This document shows, piece by piece, positions 1 to 4,298 of a DNA stretch of 9,623 nucleotides (position 1 is the first letter of the stretch; the number at the start of each line of letters is the position of its first letter). The position numbers and the translations under genes were made by a program. Under the pieces are notes generated by a model that saw nothing but the letters and a program-made list of their open reading frames with translations, was not told the DNA's origin and did not search any database. Source of the DNA: CALRGL01 sp964374035 (lineage in GTDB: Bacteria; Patescibacteriota; Patescibacteriia; UBA9934; GWF2-40-263); NCBI GenBank assembly GCA_964374035.1, contig CAYJWY010000032.1:1-9623 (forward strand), read 5' to 3'.

Positions 1-23
1 AGCGTGGTTGTAGAGCCACACCA

Positions 24-55
24 TAAAACACAGATCACGCGTGATCTGTGTTTTA
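24..55. terminator. Perfect 32-bp palindrome, probable bidirectional terminator
   Basis: The two 16-base halves are exact reverse complements (core AAAACACAGATCACG on the left). The A-run at the left end and T-run at the right end lie inside the stem, so RNA from either strand would form a strong hairpin ending in U residues; more T follows on the plus side. It starts 3 bases beyond the stop codon of the minus-strand hydrolase gene, where its terminator is expected. It would also end any plus-strand gene lying left of the window. Bases 1-23 contain nothing I can assign. Confidence 0.8.
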
Positions 56-58
56 GTT

Positions 59-649
59 TTATCCTTGTGATAAGATTCCAAGATTGTCGTAAATCGTTTC
101 AACGGCGTCGCGTGCGTCAGGGAGTTCGCGACAGCTTTCTTCGTTGTCGATGGGTCCAGAGAAGTGGTCCATCGCATGCTTAATAATAATCTGTGCTCCA
201 AGTTGTTCTCGAAAAACATCTGCGTGCGACACGGGAACAAACGGATCGTTATCGGAAAAAATCGCCACGAAGGTGTCGCAGTGCGTTTTAATCTTCTCCC
301 AGTCGATCGGTGTTTGAAAATAATTTTTCAACTCATCGAAGCCGAGGTGATCTGTGAAGCCAGCAACGAGAACTACGCCGGCGATTCGCTGACCCGGATC
401 AAGAGACTCGAGGTAGCGCAAAATCGTGATGCATCCCACACTGTGTCCCACAAGGACAAGTTCCTCGTCAGGCACACCAACAACCTCACAAAGTTTGGGA
501 ACCCACAAGGCTTGCTTTGGAGCCTGCGTCTCAGGCATGGCCGGAACCTCAACAGAGACGCGTTTAAGTTTGAGCTCTTGTGCAAGCCAAGGATACCAGC
601 AATAATCCGGCATTCCATCCCAACAATGAACAATGATCGTGCGTTTCAT
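59..649 (-). CDS. RBBP9/YdeN-family alpha/beta serine hydrolase
   Basis: This 196-residue protein is a small cytoplasmic alpha/beta hydrolase, a typical length for the RBBP9/YdeN family. An early strand carries IIVHCWDG (residues 5-12). The nucleophile elbow GHSVG places the catalytic serine at 70. The acid is probably Asp135 in SDNDPFVP, a segment very typical of the family, and the base is His162 in DHFSG. All three triad residues are therefore present and correctly spaced. There is no signal peptide or membrane segment. Family members are serine hydrolases whose natural substrates are mostly unknown, so none is assigned. The ATG at 649 is the natural start, but I see no Shine-Dalgarno sequence before it. 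The gene is divergent from the orphan gene at 724, and a strong hairpin follows the stop directly. A long plus-strand reading frame across it is a shadow. Confidence 0.92.
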   Translation of the reverse strand: MKRTIIVHCWDGMPDYCWYPWLAQELKLKRVSVEVPAMPETQAPKQALWVPKLCEVVGVPDEELVLVGHSVGCITILRYLESLDPGQRIAGVVLVAGFTDHLGFDELKNYFQTPIDWEKIKTHCDTFVAIFSDNDPFVPVSHADVFREQLGAQIIIKHAMDHFSGPIDNEESCRELPDARDAVETIYDNLGILSQG

Positions 650-653
650 AGCG

Positions 654-682
654 TTGAAACAATTTTTTCTCTATGTTATCTT
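654..682 (+). promoter_or_regulatory. Candidate sigma70-type promoter for the 97-residue gene
   Basis: TTGAAA (654-659) is followed after 17 bases by TATCTT (677-682). The -35 box is good and the -10 box is weak. It lies in the 74-base gap between two divergent genes and would give a leader of about 35 bases before the ATG at 724. No Shine-Dalgarno sequence is visible there. This is a weak call from consensus matching only; a promoter for the opposite hydrolase gene must also lie near here, but I could not place it. Confidence 0.3.
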
Positions 683-723
683 CAAGGTAGCAAGAATGCT
701 ATCTATCAACAATACCTGAATCT

Positions 724-1017
724 ATGTATGACACAGAAGGCTATCGAGGAGATGTGGCGGCGGAACTTCCTCCACTCGACCGTGCGATCAACGATTTAAA
801 AGCCGCGAACGGAGATGCATACGGTTTTATGCCCAAACCTGAGGATGCAAAAAATCCTGATTACGTCATGGGCCTCATCAATGCGATTGATGGAAATCCA
901 CCCATAAAAGATGCGCTGAAGGCCTACCAAAAATCTCTCATCGAGGGCGTTGCGTATGATGGGAATGTTTGGCAAGAACTGAACGAGCTCACAAAACCAA
1001 AAAAGAAAGCGGCATAA
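724..1017 (+). CDS. Orphan 97-residue hypothetical protein
   Basis: I do not recognise this family. The protein is soluble, without signal peptide, membrane segment or cysteine. It reads as mostly helical with Pro/Gly turns (for example GFMPKPEDAKNPDY near residues 34-47, and DGNPPIKDALKAY in the middle) and ends in a basic tail, KPKKKAA. The start is ATG 724: the frame is open back to an in-frame TAG at 688-690, but no other ATG, GTG or TTG lies between. A Shine-Dalgarno sequence is not visible. Support for a real gene is its position between a divergent neighbour and a hairpin terminator that begins 7 bases after the stop, plus a balanced amino-acid composition unlike that of shadow frames. 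Function unknown. Confidence 0.65.
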   Translation: MYDTEGYRGDVAAELPPLDRAINDLKAANGDAYGFMPKPEDAKNPDYVMGLINAIDGNPPIKDALKAYQKSLIEGVAYDGNVWQELNELTKPKKKAA

Positions 1018-1024
1018 TATTCAT

Positions 1025-1073
1025 CCAAACAAAACAACCCCTCCTCTGGAAGAGAACGGGTTGTTTTGTTTGG
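1025..1073. terminator. Bidirectional terminator shared by the 97-residue gene and tRNA-Leu
   Basis: Left arm 1025-1040 and right arm 1058-1073 are perfect 16-base inverted copies (CCAAACAAAACAACCC and its complement). A small inner hairpin, CTCT-gga-AGAG, lies in the loop. It starts 7 bases after the plus-strand stop codon. Its right end (1071-1073) is the encoded CCA of the minus-strand tRNA, so the tRNA 3' end forms the outermost base pairs of the stem. The U-rich tract lies inside the stem on both strands rather than after it. Confidence 0.75.
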
Positions 1074-1156
1074 TGCGCGGGAGAGGACTCGAACCTCCAC
1101 GGCCTTGCGACCATTAGCCCCTCAAGCTAACGTGGCTACCATTACACCACCCGCGC
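1071..1156 (-). tRNA. trnL: tRNA-Leu, anticodon GAG, with encoded CCA
   Basis: The minus strand folds as a class II tRNA of 86 bases including CCA. The acceptor stem is GCGCGGG paired with CCCGCGC, then discriminator A and CCA. The anticodon stem TTAGC/GCTAA encloses the 7-base loop TTGAGGG, with anticodon GAG at 1121-1123 and G at position 37. There is a long variable arm (GGTC-GCAA-GGCC). The T arm is GGAGG-TTCGAGT-CCTCT with one G-U pair. The D arm contains the conserved GGTAG. The anticodon reads CUC/CUU leucine codons, and the long variable arm fits leucine. It lies 38 bases after the stop of the kinase-fold gene on the same strand and appears to have its own promoter. Confidence 0.95.
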
Positions 1157-1169
1157 GTATGGCGAGTGG

Positions 1170-1198
1170 ATCATACAGGACGAAAAAAAAACGATCAA
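1170..1198 (-). promoter_or_regulatory. Probable tRNA-Leu promoter
   Basis: On the minus strand, TTGATC (1193-1198) and TATGAT (1170-1175, one mismatch to TATAAT) are separated by exactly 17 bases. The spacer contains a run of nine T. Transcription would start near 1163, a few bases before the mature tRNA 5' end at 1156. The -35 box overlaps the stop codon of the upstream kinase-fold gene. The T-run has only a 4-bp stem before it (TCAA-CGC-TTGA), so it is a poor terminator, and read-through from the operon remains possible. Confidence 0.5.
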
Positions 1199-1935
1199 GC
1201 GTTGAAAACCCGGTCCTTTCCCGTGATGACTTTCAAGGTGTGGGGTTCGATGCCAATGTCGAATCGCAAGGCTTCCATGAGCTGTCCGTCGGCTAACAGC
1301 GAGATGAGCCTGTCGGAACGAATCGCAAGCGATTGAAATGGAAGGATGCTTTTGGTGAGACGACGACGACTAAAAAATGTTCGATCTTTGACTTGGGACT
1401 GAATGATCGCATGGAGCGTGCCGTCACAGGGATTTGATGTCTCTTGAAGGTTATGAATCTCAAGTGTGCTTTGACTCGTTGCGATAATACGAAACGTGCC
1501 ATCGTTTGCCATGAGTTCGGCTTTGAAGTCTGCGATACGGATGCCGGTGATAAATTTTCTCCCATTGACGGTTCCAATATCGATGTTCTCGACGCGGCGC
1601 GCACTAAGAACATCGCACGCGGCAACACCTTCAGGGACACCCATCATGCGCGCGAGTTCGTTGTTTGGGCCAATGGGAATGATGCCGAGCACTACGTTGC
1701 TGTCGCTAAGCACATTCAACACTTTTCGTACGGTCGCGTCATTGCCGACAACCACCACGGTTTGCACACCGCGATCGATCTCATCACGAATCATTTCTTC
1801 GGCATTGCGAAACAACGCGAGACGTGAAATCTTTCCGGCAACGCCAAGGTCGGTGAGACGATTCTCAATTTTGAGCAATTCTTTTTCGAATCGCTTGTTC
1901 TGCTGGATGTAGTCGTCGTAGAGATAACAGTACAT
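1195..1935 (-). CDS. Diacylglycerol-kinase-fold protein with degenerate catalytic motifs
   Basis: The 246-residue protein follows the DAGK catalytic-domain layout. A VVVVGNDATVRKVLN segment (60-74) sits where kinases have GGDGT. GIIPIGPNNELARMMGVP (84-101) matches the usual G-IP-GTGND-AR-LG-P. RRVENIDIGTVNGRKFI (113-129) matches the usual iDlG-vNgr-F, and a late ADGQ (215-218) matches vDGE. Family members phosphorylate diacylglycerol, sphingoid bases or related lipids, or NAD for the NadK relatives. Here the ATP-loop GGDGT is GNDAT and GTGND is GPNNE, and the N-terminal portion is short, so activity is doubtful. The start is ATG 1935 with a modest GAGAG 8 bases upstream. It begins 2 bases after the bactofilin stop, so translation is probably coupled. 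Confidence 0.8.
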   Translation of the reverse strand: MYCYLYDDYIQQNKRFEKELLKIENRLTDLGVAGKISRLALFRNAEEMIRDEIDRGVQTVVVVGNDATVRKVLNVLSDSNVVLGIIPIGPNNELARMMGVPEGVAACDVLSARRVENIDIGTVNGRKFITGIRIADFKAELMANDGTFRIIATSQSTLEIHNLQETSNPCDGTLHAIIQSQVKDRTFFSRRRLTKSILPFQSLAIRSDRLISLLADGQLMEALRFDIGIEPHTLKVITGKDRVFNA

Positions 1936-1937
1936 AG

Positions 1938-2363
1938 CTAGCTCTCATCTTGTGCCTCGATCGGTTCCCCCCGAGAGATCGTGCGACCGGAACGCTTTCC
2001 GTTCTCAACCCCGCCCATGGAAATTTTTCCGTTGATGCGCGCGCCGGGGGCGACAGAGATCAACGCTGTGGTAATATCCCCCTTCACTTGTGAAGTCGAG
2101 CTCAGCTCGACGCGTTCGACAGCCTCAATATCACCAACAACCTCACCTGCAATAAGTGCGGTCGCGGCGGAAACATTTGCATGAATCCGCGCACTTACAC
2201 CGATCTGCAATGAGCGCGTCGTCTTGATCGATCCAATCACTTCGCCATCGATGACCACGTCACCGTCAGCGTGAAAATCTCCCTCAACCTTAACCCCCTG
2301 GGCAATGATTGTCTCATTGTTTGATGTCGCGTGTGCCATACTTGCTGTGTCTTTCTTAAACAT
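1938..2363 (-). CDS. Bactofilin (polymer-forming cytoskeletal protein)
   Basis: This 141-residue protein has the bactofilin beta-helix domain at about residues 18-117. Short beta-strand repeats recur with regular hydrophobic/Gly spacing: VKVEGDFHADGDVVIDGEVIGSI, then LQIGVSARIHANVSA, ALIAGEVVGDI, VELSSTSQVKGDI and ISVAPGARINGKI. The ends are disordered, with a basic then acidic C-terminal tail. Bactofilins polymerise without nucleotide and scaffold envelope or cell-shape functions. There is no membrane segment, so attachment would be through the N-terminus or partners. The ATG at 2363 has no Shine-Dalgarno sequence, but a good promoter ends 9 bases upstream, suggesting a leaderless message. 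It is the first gene of an operon with the kinase-fold gene. Confidence 0.93.
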   Translation of the reverse strand: MFKKDTASMAHATSNNETIIAQGVKVEGDFHADGDVVIDGEVIGSIKTTRSLQIGVSARIHANVSAATALIAGEVVGDIEAVERVELSSTSQVKGDITTALISVAPGARINGKISMGGVENGKRSGRTISRGEPIEAQDES

Positions 2364-2372
2364 AGTGGTTGG

Positions 2373-2401
2373 ATCTTACACATATCCCCTGCGTCTGTCG
2401 A
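2373..2401 (-). promoter_or_regulatory. Bactofilin operon promoter, -35 box within a REP-like repeat
   Basis: On the minus strand TCGACA (2396-2401, one mismatch to TTGACA), a 17-base spacer and TAAGAT (2373-2378) form a sigma70-type promoter. The -10 box ends 9 bases before the ATG, so the transcript should start about 2-3 bases before the start codon. The -35 hexamer is part of the repeat arm CTGTCGAAGG, so the repeat contributes to promoter function. Confidence 0.5.
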
Positions 2402-2437
2402 AGGGATATTCCGGAATGCGCCTTCGACAGGCTCAGG
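2388..2437. repeat. REP-like palindromic repeat (TTCGACAGGCTCAGG type)
   Basis: Arms CTGTCGAAGG (2395-2404) and CCTTCGACAG (2421-2430) are perfect inverted copies. Outer CCTG/CAGG segments extend the stem across a 3x3 mismatch. The loop contains the 10-base palindrome ATTCCGGAAT (2408-2417). The right half reads CCTTCGACAGGCTCAGG, a sequence I know as a dispersed repeat in many bacterial and metagenomic genomes. It fills most of the 100-base gap between the argS stop and the bactofilin start, and may also end argS transcription. Confidence 0.75.
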
Positions 2438-2463
2438 CAGTATTGAAGAATGTTACAGGTTGT

Positions 2464-4176
2464 TTACATTTCCTCCACAACGTCGATTCCCATGAGGGTC
2501 AGCCCGTTCTGCAAAACTTGCTGAACAGCCAATAAAAGCGCTAAACGCTGAGCTTTTTCGTCTTTTCCGGTCGAATCGCTGAGAATTTGTACATCGTTGT
2601 AATACGAGGAAAACGCCTTGGCGAGCTCGAAAAGATACTGAGCGAGACGACTCAGATGAAACGTCGAGGCGATCTCGAAGAGCTCTTCGGGGAACTGGGC
2701 GACGAGCGTGAGCAGGCGATGTTCTTGTGGAAGCGTGAGCTTACTCGTTTTGCGCGACGGTTTCGATCGGCCCGCTTTTTTCAAGATGCTCTCGATGCGT
2801 GCGTTCGTGTACAACAAGTACGGTCCGCTGAATCCTTCAAACGCGAGGGCTTCGTCAAAGTCGAAGACGATTTTCTTTTCGGGATCTTGCTTGAGCATGC
2901 CAAATCGCATCGCCGCAAAGGCAACAGCGTGGGCAACCTTCTCGACTTGCTTGTCGGACCAATCATCGTGACGTTCCTTCGTTGCTTGTGTCGCTTGAAT
3001 GAAGAGCGCATCACGAAATTCTTCATAACGAATGACGTTCCCTTTTCGGGAAGCCATCGCTCCGTCCTTGAGCGAAACGAAATCGTACGAGAGATGAATG
3101 AGCTCGCGATCAAACTCCATACGCCTGAGCGTTGCAAACAACTGCGCGAGCGCGTGCGATTGACGTGCGTCGACAACGTAGATGGAACGCAGTGGATGAA
3201 AGTCCTCTTCTTTTTTCACTGCGAGTGCGAGATCTTTGGCGTTGTACAGAAGCGTGCCGTCGGTCTTCACGAGAAGATTCACACCCAAATCTTCGTTCTC
3301 AAGATCAACGATCCATGCGCCCTGCGACTCAACAACGATCTCTTTCTTGATCAGGTCGTCGATAATCTTTTTCGTCTTCTCGATCAACTGACTTTCAAAA
3401 TACCACGTCTCGAGTGTGAGGCCGAGCTCGTCGTACACACGCTCAAGAAAATCAATCGACCACTTACGCGTCTCTTTCCAAATCGCCGTCTCACTTCCCT
3501 TCTGATCTTCCAAATTGTGAAACACGTCAACGACTTCTTGCGCGTACGTCGGATCCGCTTCTAACTTCTCATTTGCCTCCACATAAACATCACGTAAGAA
3601 ATCGATGCGATCTTCTTTGGCAATATCCTCCCCTTGATGAAATCGCTGAATCGCCCACACGGATTTGGCAACGTGCGCGCCGAGGTCGTTGATGTAGGCA
3701 ACCGGAATCACGTCGTAACCATTTGCCTTCAACACATCGACCAAGGTCTGGCCGAGGAACAGATTGCGCAAGTGTCCAATGTGCACGTCTTTATGCGTAT
3801 TCAAGTTCGCGTATTCGACCATGACACGCTTGCCGGCACCAACGTCGGACTTCCCGTAAGCCTCAGCCTGTTCGCTGATTTCCTCGAGGACCTCGTCGCC
3901 GAACTGCATCGTGTCGAACAGAAAATTCACATACGGACCAACCGCTTTAACATGGCCGATGTACTTCTTTGGACCGATCTTTGCGGCGAGTTCCACAGCG
4001 ATTTCATTGGGCTTCTTCTTCAAATTCTTTGCTAAAACAAAGCAAGGAAATGCCACATCGCCAAGCGATGTATCCGGCGGAACTTCAAGCTCATCAATCG
4101 AGGGCGAGTACCCCCCACCAACCGCCTGCTTCAATTCCGAAAGCACCTGCTGTTTCGCTTTTTGCATCGTGTACAT
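2464..4176 (-). CDS. argS: Arginyl-tRNA synthetase
   Basis: This 570-residue class I enzyme charges tRNA-Arg with arginine using ATP, in the cytoplasm. Residues 1-110 form the ArgRS-specific N-terminal domain (PPDTSLGDVAFPCF at 33-46). VEYANLNTHKDVHIGHLRN (120-138) carries the HIGH motif at 132-135. AYINDLGAHV (160-169) is the family's conserved second element. MASRKGN (374-380) is the KMSKS-equivalent loop in the form usual for ArgRS. The DALR-type helical anticodon-binding domain starts around 445 (GPYLLYTNARI) and ends in LTLMGIDVVEEM, a standard ArgRS terminus. Length is normal and the gene is intact. ATG 4176 or the ATG three codons later could be the start; neither has a clear Shine-Dalgarno sequence. 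It lies 122 bases downstream of valS on the same strand, separated by a large inverted repeat. Confidence 0.98.
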   Translation of the reverse strand: MYTMQKAKQQVLSELKQAVGGGYSPSIDELEVPPDTSLGDVAFPCFVLAKNLKKKPNEIAVELAAKIGPKKYIGHVKAVGPYVNFLFDTMQFGDEVLEEISEQAEAYGKSDVGAGKRVMVEYANLNTHKDVHIGHLRNLFLGQTLVDVLKANGYDVIPVAYINDLGAHVAKSVWAIQRFHQGEDIAKEDRIDFLRDVYVEANEKLEADPTYAQEVVDVFHNLEDQKGSETAIWKETRKWSIDFLERVYDELGLTLETWYFESQLIEKTKKIIDDLIKKEIVVESQGAWIVDLENEDLGVNLLVKTDGTLLYNAKDLALAVKKEEDFHPLRSIYVVDARQSHALAQLFATLRRMEFDRELIHLSYDFVSLKDGAMASRKGNVIRYEEFRDALFIQATQATKERHDDWSDKQVEKVAHAVAFAAMRFGMLKQDPEKKIVFDFDEALAFEGFSGPYLLYTNARIESILKKAGRSKPSRKTSKLTLPQEHRLLTLVAQFPEELFEIASTFHLSRLAQYLFELAKAFSSYYNDVQILSDSTGKDEKAQRLALLLAVQQVLQNGLTLMGIDVVEEM

Positions 4177-4212
4177 AATGGAAATCGTAATTCATTGAAA
4201 TACGTTGGGTCT

Positions 4213-4279
4213 GGTAACCACAGGCTTTAGCCTGCGCGTATCTCTACACATTTCGCGCAGGCTAAAGCCTGCGGCTACC
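4213..4279. repeat. Large inverted repeat (GCAGGCTTTAGCCTGC type) between valS and argS
   Basis: Two 26-base arms (4213-4238 and 4254-4279) are inverted copies with 24 of 26 matches, separated by 15 bases. Each arm contains its own palindrome, CAGGCT-TT-AGCCTG, so single strands can fold as one long stem or as two smaller hairpins. I recognise the core as a REP-like dispersed repeat common in diverse bacteria. It sits 19 bases after the valS stop and may end or attenuate valS transcription, or stabilise its mRNA, before argS. Confidence 0.8.
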
Positions 4280-4298
4280 AATGCGGTCACAAAGACAC

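Noticed and set aside
4..19. Small GTGG...CCAC hairpin at the window edge, possible end of an upstream RNA gene
   Set aside because: Only 4 bp and too close to the edge to assign anything.
164..799. 211-residue plus-strand frame
   Set aside because: Antisense of the hydrolase over most of its length, then runs into the 97-residue gene in another frame; no ribosome site.
1066..1296. 76-residue plus-strand frame starting RERTRTSTALRPLAPQ
   Set aside because: It reads antisense through the tRNA-Leu gene, a well-known source of spurious proteins, and then overlaps the end of the kinase-fold gene.
2587..3564. 325-residue plus-strand frame
   Set aside because: Antisense of argS, which has full family motifs; no family resemblance in the shadow protein.
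4213..4279. CRISPR repeat or insertion-sequence terminal repeats
   Set aside because: Only one pair of inverted arms with a 15-base spacer, no transposase and no regular spaced direct repeats; it fits a REP-like element.
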